From GCA-003244245 sp963712995 (lineage in GTDB: Bacteria > Actinomycetota > Actinomycetes > Mycobacteriales > Pseudonocardiaceae): 64,000 nt of DNA. The DNA lies in NCBI GenBank assembly GCA_963712995.1, contig CAVQKH010000012.1, positions 124,001 through 188,000 on the forward strand. Direction: 5' to 3'. This document shows, one piece after another, positions 8,511 through 17,966 of the stretch (within the stretch, counting starts at the first letter, position 1; the number at the start of each line of letters is the position of its first letter). The notes under the pieces are model-generated. The model did no database searches. It was not told the DNA's origin and worked only from the letters and a program-made list of their open reading frames with translations. The translations under genes and the position numbers were made by a program.

Positions 8511-8731
8511 GTTCGAACCCCCTGGCACTACGATGCGCACCACTTCCCGCTGGACTCACCCGACGTGCTCACCGCGTGGATCCCGCTGCAGCCCACCCCC
8601 CGGGAGATGGGGCCGACGGCGTGCGGCTGGTGCCAGCCCCCACCATGGTCAGCGGCGACTGGCAGAAGTTCATCCCCGGTGCCCAACCAGGCGAGATCGT
8701 GGCCAGCGACCACAACCCCGTGATCAACTGA
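8511..8731 (+). pseudogene. phytanoyl-CoA dioxygenase family, C-terminal remnant
   Basis: Two frames together encode the second half of a PhyH-type Fe(II)/2-oxoglutarate oxygenase. PWHYDAHHFPLDSPDVLTAW carries the H-x-D-type iron motif. After removal of one C from a run of six at about 8598, PTPGDGADGVRLVPAP continues to GDWQKFIPGAQPGEIVASDH and a TGA at 8731, and supplies the distal part. No N-terminal half is present upstream, so this is a remnant even after the indel is corrected. Confidence 0.6.
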
Positions 8732-8879
8732 TCGCTCGCGAGCGAGTATCACGACCCTGGAGCGGTGGTCCGGCACAAGATGTCCTCTGTTAAGTCTCCG
8801 GTAACCGGGATGTTCCTGGCGTCTGGTCGACTCATCCGTGCTTGCGTGGACTCGCAGGCACTCGACCATGGAGGTACTG

Positions 8880-9308
8880 ATGGCACGGCACCGGATCCTG
8901 CTCGCGATCGCTGCGGCGATCCTCGCTGTGGTCGGCCTGGCGGGGACCGCCGCAGCGGACAACCGGTTCACAGCGGCACCGTCGGGAACCGACTGCCGCG
9001 TGATCGACTTCGAGTCTGCCGAGGTGTGGACGTCACCGACGGTGCCTGCACAACATGTGTTGGTGGTGCGCGGCGAGAAGCCATACATCAACATTCAGGT
9101 CAATCTCAGTCCACTGGTATACATCCGGCAGCCTGAGTACTGGGGTATCGAAGTAGTTGGCTGCCTGCCCGAGGTCGGTCTACCGCCTGTTGCGCCCTAC
9201 ACCGTCAAACTCGACCTCGACGGCACCATAGGAACCCGCGGTATTGAGGTCATCGGTGCCAACCTTTCTGAGAAGATCGACATTCCTGGCAAATCGGCAC
9301 AATCTTGA
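8880..9308 (+). CDS. small secreted protein
   Basis: 142 residues. The start at 8880 is set by GGAGG five bases upstream. MARHRILLAIAAAILAVVGL followed by AGTAAADNRF is a classical Sec signal with cleavage after AAA/AD. The mature part has two cysteines (DCRVIDFESAEVWTSP and VVGCLPEVGL) that could form a disulfide, and is rich in beta-strand residues. No known domain is recognised. It ends on a TGA at 9306-9308. Confidence 0.7.
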   Translation: MARHRILLAIAAAILAVVGLAGTAAADNRFTAAPSGTDCRVIDFESAEVWTSPTVPAQHVLVVRGEKPYINIQVNLSPLVYIRQPEYWGIEVVGCLPEVGLPPVAPYTVKLDLDGTIGTRGIEVIGANLSEKIDIPGKSAQS

Positions 9309-9334
9309 GACACGTTTCCAGTGGCCCCAGTCGA

Positions 9335-9535
9335 AACTCGCTGCACTGCTTCACCATCTTCGACGACCGGGCGGTGATCGTGGGCACCGAGACCGCGACC
9401 GCCGTCATCACCGACCCGGCCGACATCGCCGACTACGACCAGCGGTACACCCTCTACTCCGAGCTCACCGTCATCGGCGACCCAGCCAGGGCGGTGCTCG
9501 CCAGGATCGCAGCCGAGTACCGCAACCTGGCGTGA
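9335..9535 (+). pseudogene. DUF5753 (Scr1) C-terminal remnant
   Basis: The translation from about 9335, CFTIFDDRAVIVGTETATAV then ITDPADIADYDQRYTLYSEL, matches the final part of DUF5753 domains (a Phe-rich strand, a short acidic linker, then a closing helix ending RIAAEYRNLA). No HTH or upstream DUF5753 portion exists in this frame. It differs in sequence from the two Scr1 genes at 0.7 and 2.0 kb, so it derives from a third family member. Confidence 0.55.
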
Positions 9536-9596
9536 CACCAGGCGATGTACGGGCCGCCCGAGCAGCGCCGTACCCGGCGCTGAAGAATCACCAGAT

Positions 9597-10613
9597 GTGC
9601 GCCGTCGCTGGATAACCGGAACCGTCCTTGCTGCCGCCCTGATCGCAGGATGTGGGGGCCCACCCCAAGCCGGGCCACCCCTGGAAAAGGAGCTGCCACC
9701 GGCGGCCGAGCCGGCCCCCGCGCCGGTGCCGGCCGCAGCGCCGGCTGGGCGAACGGTGCCGGTGGGCGCCGTCCCCGAGGGTGTCGTGGCCGACTCGCAG
9801 ACCCACATCGTGGCCGTCGGGGTGCGCGATCCGGCTGCGCTGGCCCTGCTGGACGCCACCACCGGCGCGGTGCTACGCAAGATCCCGCTGCCCGGCGTCC
9901 TGCGCCACCTCCAGCTCGCCAAGCCGGGTGGCCCCGTGCTGGTCCCCGACGAGAGCTCCAACCAGCTGCTGCGCGTGGCGCTGCCCGGTGGCCAGGTCAC
10001 CTCCCAGGTGGTGACCGGCGTGATCCCGCACGACGCCACACAGGCCGCCAACGGCACTGTGTTCGTCGCCAACGAGCTCGGACACAACGTGGTCGCCCTC
10101 CGTGGCGATCAGATCGTGCACACCTTCACCGACGTCACCCAACCCGCCGGGCTGGCCGCCGTCGGCAACCTCGTCGGACTGGTCGACGTGCGGGAGAACA
10201 CCCTCACCGTCTACGACGCACAACGGCTGCAACAGGTGGCCGAGCTACCCGCCGGAGCCGGACCCACCCACGTCGTCGCTGACAAGCGCGGCCACCTGGC
10301 GGTCGTCGACACCCGGGGTAACGCGGTGCTGCTCTACGAGCTGAGCCCCAAACCCCGCCAGATCGGGCGGGTGGAGCTGCCCGGCACGCCCTACGGCGTC
10401 ACCTACGACTCGGTCCGCGACCGGCTGTGGGTGACCCTGACCGCGCTCAACGAGGTGATCGGGCTCAACCTCGACGCGGACACCCCAGTGCTCGCCACCC
10501 CCCTGCCCACCGTCCGGCAACCGAACACCGTCGCCGTGGACAGCGTCACCGGGTGGCTGTACGTCACCGGAACCGCCGACGGGGTGCTGCAGATCATCGA
10601 GGCAGTGACGTAG
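9597..10613 (+). CDS. YVTN-type beta-propeller lipoprotein
   Basis: 338 residues from a GTG. The signal RRRWITGTVLAAALIAGCGG ends in a lipobox, so the protein is predicted to be a lipoprotein on the outer face of the membrane. A Pro/Ala-rich tether (PPAAEPAPAPVPAAAPAG) precedes a repeat domain of about 290 residues with YncE/YVTN character (HIVAVGVRDPAALALLDATT, TVFVANELGHNVVAL, YGVTYDSVRDRLWVTLTALN, VAVDSVTGWLYVTGTADG). A role in surface binding or signalling is likely, ligand unknown. The epimerase starts within about 10 bases of its stop, suggesting one transcript. Confidence 0.85.
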   Translation: MRRRWITGTVLAAALIAGCGGPPQAGPPLEKELPPAAEPAPAPVPAAAPAGRTVPVGAVPEGVVADSQTHIVAVGVRDPAALALLDATTGAVLRKIPLPGVLRHLQLAKPGGPVLVPDESSNQLLRVALPGGQVTSQVVTGVIPHDATQAANGTVFVANELGHNVVALRGDQIVHTFTDVTQPAGLAAVGNLVGLVDVRENTLTVYDAQRLQQVAELPAGAGPTHVVADKRGHLAVVDTRGNAVLLYELSPKPRQIGRVELPGTPYGVTYDSVRDRLWVTLTALNEVIGLNLDADTPVLATPLPTVRQPNTVAVDSVTGWLYVTGTADGVLQIIEAVT

Positions 10614-10623
10614 CGTGCTCCGG

Positions 10624-11688
10624 ATGCGAATCCTGATCACCGGCGGTGCGGGTTTCATCGGCTCGCACATCGCCGACCTGCTCGCGGCGCAGGGGCACTC
10701 GGTGCTCCTGCTGGACGTGTTCCTGCCGCAAGCCCACAGTGGCAGCAGCGCGCCGGCCTGGGTGGCCGGGCATGAGCTGATCCACGGCGATGTCCGGGAC
10801 GGTGGGCTGCTGGGCCGGCTACTGCCCGAGGTCGACGCGGTGTGTCACCAGGCGGCGATGGTGGGGCACGGGCTGGATCCCTCCGACGCCCCGGACTACG
10901 CCGCCAACAACGATCTCGGCACCGCCGTGCTGCTGGCGGCCATGCACCGGGCAGGTCTGCGCCGGTTGGTGCTGGCCAGCTCGATGGTGGTCTACGGCGA
11001 GGGCCGCTACGCCTGCTCGACCCACGGCGTCGTTCCCGCTCCCCCACGGCGGGCCGAGGACCTCGCGGCCGGCCGTTACGAGGTGCCCTGCCCGCGCTGC
11101 GGCGCCGATCTGGAGCCGCAGTTGGTGGGCGAAGACGCCCCGCTGGATCCCCGCAGCACCTACGCCGCCACCAAGCTGGCGCAGGAGCAGCTTGCCGCGG
11201 CGTGGGCCCGGCAGACCGGTGGTGGGGTGTGGGCGCTGCGCTACCACAACGTCTACGGCTCCCGGATGCCCCGGGACACCCCCTACGCCGGGGTCGCGTC
11301 GATCTTCCGATCGGCGTTGGCGCGCGGCGCGGCGCCGCAGGTGATGGAGGACGGGCGGCAACGCCGGGACTTCGTGCACGTCTCCGATGTCGCGGCGGCC
11401 AATGCGCTGGCGTTGACCGCTCAGTCGCCGAGCGGGCGGTGTGAGCCGGTCAACGTCTGCTCCGGGCAGCCGCACACCGTCGGTGAGCTGGCCACCGAGC
11501 TGGCCAGGGCGATGGGCGGGCCCGCCCCGGAGATCGTCGGTGGCGCCCGGCCGGGTGACGTGCGGCACGTGACGGCGGACCCGGCTCGGGCCGCCGAGCT
11601 GCTCGGTTACCGGGCGCGGGTGGGTTTCGCCGAGGGCATCACCCGGTTCGCCACCGACCCGTTGCGCGAGCCGGTCACCACGTCGTGA
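10624..11688 (+). CDS. NAD-dependent epimerase/dehydratase (extended SDR)
   Basis: About 354 residues from ATG 10624 (a GTG at 10615 is also possible). The Rossmann motif ILITGGAGFIGSHIADLLAA, SSMVVYGEG and the YAATK catalytic pair (Y-x-x-x-K) mark a nucleotide-sugar epimerase/dehydratase. An insert at about 150-175 has CPRCGADLEPQ, a possible zinc knuckle not standard for the family. The C-terminal DFVHVSDVAAANALAL and VNVCSGQPHTVGELA are typical. It lies directly behind the YVTN lipoprotein and its 3' end overlaps the convergent membrane gene by 14 bases. Substrate is not deducible. Confidence 0.88.
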   Translation: MRILITGGAGFIGSHIADLLAAQGHSVLLLDVFLPQAHSGSSAPAWVAGHELIHGDVRDGGLLGRLLPEVDAVCHQAAMVGHGLDPSDAPDYAANNDLGTAVLLAAMHRAGLRRLVLASSMVVYGEGRYACSTHGVVPAPPRRAEDLAAGRYEVPCPRCGADLEPQLVGEDAPLDPRSTYAATKLAQEQLAAAWARQTGGGVWALRYHNVYGSRMPRDTPYAGVASIFRSALARGAAPQVMEDGRQRRDFVHVSDVAAANALALTAQSPSGRCEPVNVCSGQPHTVGELATELARAMGGPAPEIVGGARPGDVRHVTADPARAAELLGYRARVGFAEGITRFATDPLREPVTTS

Positions 11689-13036
11689 GCAGCAGGTGGT
11701 TGACGGCCAGTGCGAGCACCGCCTGGGCCGCCAGCCACCAGCGGACCTGCCGCGCCGGCAGCAGCCCGGCACCGGCGATCAGCCAGACGGCGAAGGGCAG
11801 CCAGATCCGCTCCACCTCGGCCTTGCTCAACCCGGAGAGGTCGGCGGCCAGCACCGCCATCCCGGCTGCGGCGCACAGCAGCACCAGCGCGCGCGGCTGG
11901 AGCCCTCCCGGAGTGAACACCCGCCGCAGCCCGGCCACCCCGGCCGGGCCGAGCACCACCGCCAGACAGGCCAGATCAGCCCACACCCAGTAGCTGTACG
12001 GGCGCAGCAACCCGTACTCCCCCGGCTGGTAGTAGCGGATCGTGACCTGCTGGTATCCCTCCAGCCACCAGAAGCCGGCGGCGGCGAAGGCGGCCACCAC
12101 GGCCGCCACCCCAACCCCGGCCACCAGCAGCGGCGCCACCCGGCGGGCCGCGACCGCGACGGCCAACGGGATCAACCCGGCCAGCACCAACCCGTAGGAC
12201 AGGAACAGCGACGCCCCGAGCAGCAGCCCACCGGCGGCGGACGCCACGACGGCCGGGAATTCGAGCCGGTCCCAGGCGGCGCCGACGGCGAGTAGCGCCA
12301 CCCCCCAGGCCAGCACCCCGGCGAACAGGCCATCCGCGGACACCCCGATCCAGATGGCACCGGGGGCCAGCACCCCGAACGGCAGCGCGGCGCGCGCGGT
12401 GGCCTCCGCACCCAGCGCCCGCAATGCCACGGCCACCGCGACACCAGCCGAGGACCCGACCAGCATGCACAACAGCGCGGCCGGCCCGCCGCCGGGCAGC
12501 CCGATCCGGTCCAGGCCGACGAAGACCAGCAGCGCCCCGGGAGGGTGCCCGGCGACGTGGGCGGTCCACGAGTCGGGTCGCAGACCCTCGATGTGCTCGG
12601 CGAAGCTCCGCAGCATCGCACCGAGGTCACCGACCCTCGGGACGTCGTGCAGATACTCGGTGTCAGTGGTCAACCGGCCGGCCACCCCACGCTGCCACCC
12701 GTCGATCAGTGCCAGGCTGATCGTCCAGCCCAGCGCCGCGGCCGCCGAGAACCCCAGTAGCGGCCGCCAGGACGTCCGGGCCGCCAGCTCGGGCCCGCGC
12801 AGGATGACCAGCAGCGCGATGAGCACCGCGGGCACCGTCCCCGGTCCGTGGTGCACCAGCCACTGCGCGCCCAGCGGCGGCGCGTCGACATGCAGCGGCA
12901 CCCCGTGATCGAGTAACCAGACGCCGACCACCGCCGCCACCGCGACCAGCAGCGCGGCGCACCCGACGGCCAGCAGATCAGCCCGGAGACCGCGATCCAC
13001 CCCCGTCGAGGGCTCGCGCGGCACGGTCCTGGTCAC
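11675..13036 (-). CDS. polytopic membrane protein, GT-C-like
   Basis: 453 residues with roughly eleven hydrophobic segments. After a basic N-terminus, the first outward loop (LHVDAPPLGAQWLVHHGPG) precedes alternating helices. A loop with DTEYLHDVPRVGDLGAML and SWTAHVAGHPPGALLVF resembles the acidic and His/Pro-rich external loops of GT-C glycosyltransferases that use polyprenyl-phosphate sugars; no exact catalytic motif is identified. The last loop, GLSKAEVERIWLPF, is also typical of these membrane proteins. Grouping with an epimerase suggests cell-envelope glycan work, but this is inference. Confidence 0.75.
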   Translation of the reverse strand: MTRTVPREPSTGVDRGLRADLLAVGCAALLVAVAAVVGVWLLDHGVPLHVDAPPLGAQWLVHHGPGTVPAVLIALLVILRGPELAARTSWRPLLGFSAAAALGWTISLALIDGWQRGVAGRLTTDTEYLHDVPRVGDLGAMLRSFAEHIEGLRPDSWTAHVAGHPPGALLVFVGLDRIGLPGGGPAALLCMLVGSSAGVAVAVALRALGAEATARAALPFGVLAPGAIWIGVSADGLFAGVLAWGVALLAVGAAWDRLEFPAVVASAAGGLLLGASLFLSYGLVLAGLIPLAVAVAARRVAPLLVAGVGVAAVVAAFAAAGFWWLEGYQQVTIRYYQPGEYGLLRPYSYWVWADLACLAVVLGPAGVAGLRRVFTPGGLQPRALVLLCAAAGMAVLAADLSGLSKAEVERIWLPFAVWLIAGAGLLPARQVRWWLAAQAVLALAVNHLLLTTW

Positions 13037-13122
13037 AACACCGAGTTATACCGCTAGGACAATCAGTGCCTAGTTTCGTCATGAGGAATGGGCTGTTTTG
13101 CGCTGTCTCGGGGGGAGAAGTG

Positions 13123-16100
13123 GTGGCCAGGGTATTCGTCAGTCATACCAGCGAGGACGGTGTGTGTGCCGGTCAGCTGCACCAGTGGTTGGCGGGCGAG
13201 GGCCACGAGGTGTTTCTGGATCAGGATCCTGATGCTGGGATTGCGGTAGGCGGGGAATGGGAGCGGCTGCTGCATGAGCGGCTGCGCTGGGCTGATGCGG
13301 TGGTCTGTGTGGTCACCTCCGCGTACCTGGGGTCGGTGTGGTGTGCGGCCGAGATCAGTTTCGCCTTGTCACGGGGCAGTCGGGTGTTGCCGGTACTTGC
13401 CGAGCAGGCGGTGGTGCACCCGTTGTTGGCGTCTCTCCAGCATGCCGACCTCACTCGGGATCCCACCGCAGCTCGTGCGGCGCTGGCGGAGGAGTTGCGT
13501 CGGGTGGATGCCACCGGGGGGTGGGGATGGCCCGATGACCGGTCGCCGTTTCCGGGGCTGCGTCCGTTGGACGTCAAGGACCATCGGGCGTTCTTCGGTC
13601 GCGGTGGTGAGGTGGAGCAACTGGCCGGGCTGGTGCGGTCTCCGGCTGAGCGCGCCGAGGCTGCGGTGCTGGTGGTGGTGGGCCCCTCGGGATGTGGCAA
13701 GTCCTCGCTGGTGCGGGCTGGGCTACTGCATGTGATGGCTACCGAGGCGGGCTGGTGGACGCTGGATCCGATCCTGCCCGGTGCCGACCCCGTGGCCGCG
13801 TTGGTCAGGCAACTGGCCGCTACAGCACGCAAGCTGGGGCTGGACTGGACAGTGGCGCAGGTGCGTCACCAGCTCGATGACGGTGGTCTGACGGAGCTGG
13901 TTGATGAGTTGCTGCTGGTCGCGCGGGCGCGGCGATTGCTGGTGGTGGTGGATCAGTTCGAGGAGTTGCTGACTCAGGCCACCCCCGCGGCTCGGGTCCG
14001 GTTCGCGCAGCTGCTTCATCCGGCGCTGGGTGGTCCGGTGCAGGTGGTCGCTACGCTACGGCCGGAGTTTTTCGACCCACTGCTGGTCGACGCCGGTCTG
14101 GCGATGTTACCGACTCACATTTACCCGTTGCGGCCGTTGTGCCACGACTCGCTGCCAGCGGTGATCCAAGGCCCGTGCCGGCTGGCCGGGATCGCCGTCG
14201 CTGAGGATCTGGTGGCGCGGGTGGTGGCTGACACCGGCAGTGGGGAGGCCCTGCCACTGCTGGCATTCACCCTGGCCCAGCTGGCTGAGGGGGTCGGCCG
14301 TGGTGGTCAGCTCTCCCAACAACGCTATGACCAGCTTGGGGGGGTACGGGGTGCCCTGACCCGGCAGGCCGAGGCAGCTCTGGCCGAGGCGAGTGCGGCT
14401 AGTGGTCGGGGCTGTGGGGAGGTGATTGCGGGGTTGTTGCGCTTGGTCACTGTGGATGAGCAGGGCCGGCCCACCCGATGGCGGGTCTCTCGCGATGAGT
14501 TGCCGGAGCCGGTGATCCGGGAGCTGGACGCTTTTGTCCGGAGGCGGTTGGTGACTACCGATACCGACAACGGCAGCGTGGTGATGGAGGTGGTCCACGA
14601 GGCGTTTCTGTCCGCCTGGCCGCCGCTGGCCCAGGCGATCGAGGAGAACGCCGCAGCGCTGCGGGCCCGCCGGGCAGTTGAGCAGGCTGCCACAGAATGG
14701 AACACCGGGGGGCGCCGACCGGCCCGGTTGTGGGAACGTGGGCAACTCGCCGCCGCGGTCGCCGACACCGGCGCCCGTATCCAGAGCGGCGATCTGATCA
14801 CCGATCGCGTGGCACTCAGCCCGACAGCGCAGGCATTCCTGCGGTCCAGCATCCGCCGGGACCGCGTCCGGCGGGGGCGCGCCCTCACCGTGTTGTCGGT
14901 GCTGCTGGTCCTCGCTCTGGTCGCGGCGGGCTTCGCTGTGGTCCAGCAGCGTGCTGCGGAGCACGAACGGGATGTCGCGGTGTCACGACAGGTCGCCGGA
15001 CAGGCCTTGGAGCTCCGCGCCACCAACCCGGCCCTGGCCGCCCAACTCAGCCTGGCCGCCTACCGGCTTGTTCCCACCACGGAAGCTCGCGGCAGTCTGC
15101 TCAGCGCCCTTTCCACCCCCTACGCCACCCGTCTGACCGGCCACACCAACCATGTCAAAGGGGTGGCATTCAGTCCCGACGGGCACACGCTGGCCACCGG
15201 CAGCGACGACAAGACTGTGCGGTTATGGGACGTCCGCGACCCCCACCGACCCAGGCACCTGGGCACTCTCACCGGCCACGCCGACTACGTCCCCTCGGTG
15301 GCGTTCAGCCCCGACGGGCACATCCTGGCCACCGGCAGCGACGACAGGACTGCGCGGTTGTGGGATATCCACGACCCCCACCAGCCCACGCCCCTGAGCA
15401 CCCTCACCGACCACACCGACACCATCCTCTCGGTGGTGTTCAGTCCCGACGGGCACACCCTCGCCACCGCCAGCGCCGACCACACCGCACGGTTATGGGA
15501 TATCCACAACCCCCACCAACCCACACCCCTGAGCACCCTCACCGACCACACCAACGCCATCAATTCGGTGGCGTTCAGCCCCGACGGGCACACCCTGGCC
15601 ACCGGCAGCAACGACCACACCGCACGGTTGTGGGATATCCACGACCCCCACCAGCCCACACCCCTGGGCATCCTCAACCACATCAACGACGTTTACTCGG
15701 TGGCGTTCAGCCCCGACGGGCACACCCTGGCCACCGCCAGCTACGACACCACCGCGCGCCTGTGGGATATCCACGACCCCCGCCAACCCATGTCACTGGG
15801 CACCCTCACCGGCCACACCAACTGGGTCTCCTCGGTGGCGTTCAGCCCTGACGGGCACACCCTGGCCACCGCCAGCTACGACACCACCGCGCGCCTGTGG
15901 GATATCCACGACCCCCGCCAGCCCCACCCGCTGGAAACCCTCACCGGCCACACCAACACCGTCTACTCGGTGGCGTTCAGCCCCGACGGGCACACCCTGG
16001 CCACCGGCAGCTACGACAACAGCGCACGGTTGTGGGACCTTCCTGGACCCATTGTGGCCGGCCACACCAGCACGGTCCGCGCGGTGGCGTTCAGCCCCGA

Positions 16101-17073
16101 CGGGCACACCCTGGCCACTGGCAGCGACGACAAGACTGCGCGGTTGTGGGATGTCCACGACCCCCACCTACCTACGCCTCTGGGCACCCTCACCGGCCAC
16201 ACCGACTGGGTCTACTCGGTGGCGTTCAGTCCCGACGGGCACACCCTGGCCACCGGCAGCTACGACACCACCGCGCGGCTGTGGGATATCCACAACCCCC
16301 GCCAACCCACACTCCTGAGCACCCTCACCGGCCACACCAACTGGATCTCCTCGGTGGCGTTCAGCCCCGACGGGCACACCCTGGCCACCGGCAGCGACGA
16401 CAAGACTGCGCGGCTGTGGGATATCCACAACCCCCGCCAACCCACACTCCTGGGCACCCTCACCGGCCATACCAGCACGGTCCGCGCGGTGGCGTTCAGC
16501 GCCGACGGGCACACCGTCGCCACCGGCAGCTGGGACCACACTGCGCGGTTGTGGGATGTCCGTGAACCCCACCGGCCCAGGCCCTTGAGCACCCTCACCG
16601 GTCACACCAACACCGTCTACTCGGTGGCGTTCAGCCCCGACGGACATACCCTGGCCACCGGCAGCGACGACCACACCACGCGATTGTGGGATATCCACGA
16701 CCCCCACCAGCCCACACTCCTGAGCACCCTCACCGGCCACACCAACACCGTCTCCTCGGTGGCATTCAGCCCCGACGGGCACACCCTGGCCACCGCCAGC
16801 TACGACACCACCACGTGGCTGTGGGATGTCCGTGAACCCCACCGGCCCACGCCGCTGGGCGCCCTCACCGGCCACACCAACACCGTCCGCTCTGTGACCT
16901 TCAGTGCCGACGGGCACACCCTGGCCACCGCCAGCGCTGACGCCACCGCACGGTTGTGGGAAATAAACGTCGATCGCGTCGCCACTCGAATCTGTAGCCT
17001 CACTCCCGCGATCACCAGGAGTGAGTGGGATCACTACCTGCACGACCTGGCGTACCGGCCCCCGTGCCCGTGA
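13123..17073 (+). CDS. TIR-nSTAND NTPase-TM-WD40 (14 repeats) protein
   Basis: 1316 residues from the GTG at 13123, preceded by GGGGGAG. Domain order: TIR (3-125; RVFVSHTSEDGVCAGQL, and SVWCAAE with Glu77 at the NADase position); nSTAND1-type NTPase (entry PFPGLRPLDVKDHRAFFGR, Walker A GPSGCGKSS at 187, Walker B LLVVVDQFEELL at 272); winged-helix/helical region with EVVHEAFLSAWPPL; one transmembrane helix (587-606); then 14 WD40 units (671-1281), enough for two seven-bladed propellers; and the tail EWDHYLHDLAYRPPCP. STAND proteins of this type sense a ligand through the repeats and oligomerise. With a TIR effector, NAD cleavage and abortive anti-phage immunity is the likely role (inference). 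It appears to be a stand-alone gene. Confidence 0.92.
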   Translation: MARVFVSHTSEDGVCAGQLHQWLAGEGHEVFLDQDPDAGIAVGGEWERLLHERLRWADAVVCVVTSAYLGSVWCAAEISFALSRGSRVLPVLAEQAVVHPLLASLQHADLTRDPTAARAALAEELRRVDATGGWGWPDDRSPFPGLRPLDVKDHRAFFGRGGEVEQLAGLVRSPAERAEAAVLVVVGPSGCGKSSLVRAGLLHVMATEAGWWTLDPILPGADPVAALVRQLAATARKLGLDWTVAQVRHQLDDGGLTELVDELLLVARARRLLVVVDQFEELLTQATPAARVRFAQLLHPALGGPVQVVATLRPEFFDPLLVDAGLAMLPTHIYPLRPLCHDSLPAVIQGPCRLAGIAVAEDLVARVVADTGSGEALPLLAFTLAQLAEGVGRGGQLSQQRYDQLGGVRGALTRQAEAALAEASAASGRGCGEVIAGLLRLVTVDEQGRPTRWRVSRDELPEPVIRELDAFVRRRLVTTDTDNGSVVMEVVHEAFLSAWPPLAQAIEENAAALRARRAVEQAATEWNTGGRRPARLWERGQLAAAVADTGARIQSGDLITDRVALSPTAQAFLRSSIRRDRVRRGRALTVLSVLLVLALVAAGFAVVQQRAAEHERDVAVSRQVAGQALELRATNPALAAQLSLAAYRLVPTTEARGSLLSALSTPYATRLTGHTNHVKGVAFSPDGHTLATGSDDKTVRLWDVRDPHRPRHLGTLTGHADYVPSVAFSPDGHILATGSDDRTARLWDIHDPHQPTPLSTLTDHTDTILSVVFSPDGHTLATASADHTARLWDIHNPHQPTPLSTLTDHTNAINSVAFSPDGHTLATGSNDHTARLWDIHDPHQPTPLGILNHINDVYSVAFSPDGHTLATASYDTTARLWDIHDPRQPMSLGTLTGHTNWVSSVAFSPDGHTLATASYDTTARLWDIHDPRQPHPLETLTGHTNTVYSVAFSPDGHTLATGSYDNSARLWDLPGPIVAGHTSTVRAVAFSPDGHTLATGSDDKTARLWDVHDPHLPTPLGTLTGHTDWVYSVAFSPDGHTLATGSYDTTARLWDIHNPRQPTLLSTLTGHTNWISSVAFSPDGHTLATGSDDKTARLWDIHNPRQPTLLGTLTGHTSTVRAVAFSADGHTVATGSWDHTARLWDVREPHRPRPLSTLTGHTNTVYSVAFSPDGHTLATGSDDHTTRLWDIHDPHQPTLLSTLTGHTNTVSSVAFSPDGHTLATASYDTTTWLWDVREPHRPTPLGALTGHTNTVRSVTFSADGHTLATASADATARLWEINVDRVATRICSLTPAITRSEWDHYLHDLAYRPPCP
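15133..16968 (+). repeat. tandem WD40-coding repeat array, ~135-bp unit x14
   Basis: Fourteen units of about 45 codons, each with the core VAFSPDGHTLATGSDD and RLWDIHDP-type ending. At DNA level the stretch coding SVAFSPDGHTLAT is nearly invariant between units, while the codons for the loop after GHT (NHV, DTI, NAI, NWV, STV, NTV) and for the residues after AT(G/A)S vary. Unit 7 is shortened (WDLPGPIVAGHTS), marking the midpoint between the two propellers. Such uniformity indicates recent expansion or gene conversion. Confidence 0.95.
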
Positions 17074-17105
17074 GTTACCCGCTCGGCAGGAGCCCGTTGA
17101 GCAGG

Positions 17106-17966
17106 CTAGGCGCCGCCGGCGGTGAGCAGCATGTCGCTGGCGAACCCGGCCACCAAGCCGGCCCATACACCCCAATAGAGCATGTTCCGGTGCCCGCCCT
17201 TCAACGCGATGGCGATCAGCTGAATGATCACATAGAGGATGGAGCCGGCGGCCAAGGTGAGAAAAACCAGGCTGACCGGGTCGCTGCTGAACTGGCGGCC
17301 GATCAGCGTGCCCACCATGGTGGGGGCACCCCCGATCAGGCCCAGGAGCAAGAGAAACCCCCACCCGGGTCGCTCGCTGTCGCTGGCCAGCGGCGCCACC
17401 ATACCGAATCCTTCGGTCGCGTTGTGCAGCGCGAATCCGGCCACCAGCACCGTGGCCAGCGCGATCTTGCCTTGGGCCGCGCTACCACCGATGGCGAGGC
17501 CTTCGCCGAAATTGTGCAGACCGATCCCCACCGCGATCAGCAATGCGAGCCGGCGCGCCGGTGTCAAGACGCCGGCCTGCCGGATGGCGAGCTCGTCGAC
17601 AGCCATCGCGCCCGGACCCAGCAGCGGGACCCCGCCTTCACCGACGAGCCAGCGCTCGTACCCGGCCAGCGTCAGCAACCCCACCCCCAGCCCGGCGAAC
17701 AGCAGCGCACCGAAGCCGATCACCGGCATCACGGTGCCGTCACCGTCGGACATCTTGCCCAACGTGGCGTCAATGGTCTCCCAGGCGTGGGTCAGCAGAT
17801 CCCACAGGATGAAGATCAGAATGCCGATCGCGAGAGCGTTGAGGAACACGCGCAGGCCAGGCGCGGTCCTGCTATGGCGCGGACTACGCAGCCGTCCCAG
17901 CGGCAACCCGAGCAGGATCGTGACCCCGGCGATGAACCCCAGGGTGAGAGTCTGGATCTCGTCCAC
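17106..17966 (-). CDS. ZIP-family divalent metal transporter
   Basis: 286 residues with about eight membrane helices. The ZIP signature lies in helices IV and V: LIAVGIGLHNFGEGLAIGGS and VLVAGFALHNATEGFGMVAP, each with the HNxxEG metal-binding pattern. An acidic/Gly-rich cytoplasmic loop precedes them. Zinc (or iron/manganese) uptake or release across the cytoplasmic membrane is expected. The gene converges on the TIR-WD40 gene with 32 bases between stops. Confidence 0.92.
   Translation of the reverse strand: MDEIQTLTLGFIAGVTILLGLPLGRLRSPRHSRTAPGLRVFLNALAIGILIFILWDLLTHAWETIDATLGKMSDGDGTVMPVIGFGALLFAGLGVGLLTLAGYERWLVGEGGVPLLGPGAMAVDELAIRQAGVLTPARRLALLIAVGIGLHNFGEGLAIGGSAAQGKIALATVLVAGFALHNATEGFGMVAPLASDSERPGWGFLLLLGLIGGAPTMVGTLIGRQFSSDPVSLVFLTLAAGSILYVIIQLIAIALKGGHRNMLYWGVWAGLVAGFASDMLLTAGGA

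Noticed and set aside
14697..16565. Long alternative frames over the WD40 array, 124-384 residues on both strands
   Set aside because: They are by-products of the tandem repeat: their peptides repeat with the same period and have His/Arg/Gly-rich composition.
15133..16968. Possible CRISPR array because of regular short repeats
   Set aside because: The period is about 135 bp, the units code in one frame for WD40 blades, and there are no spacers or cas genes.
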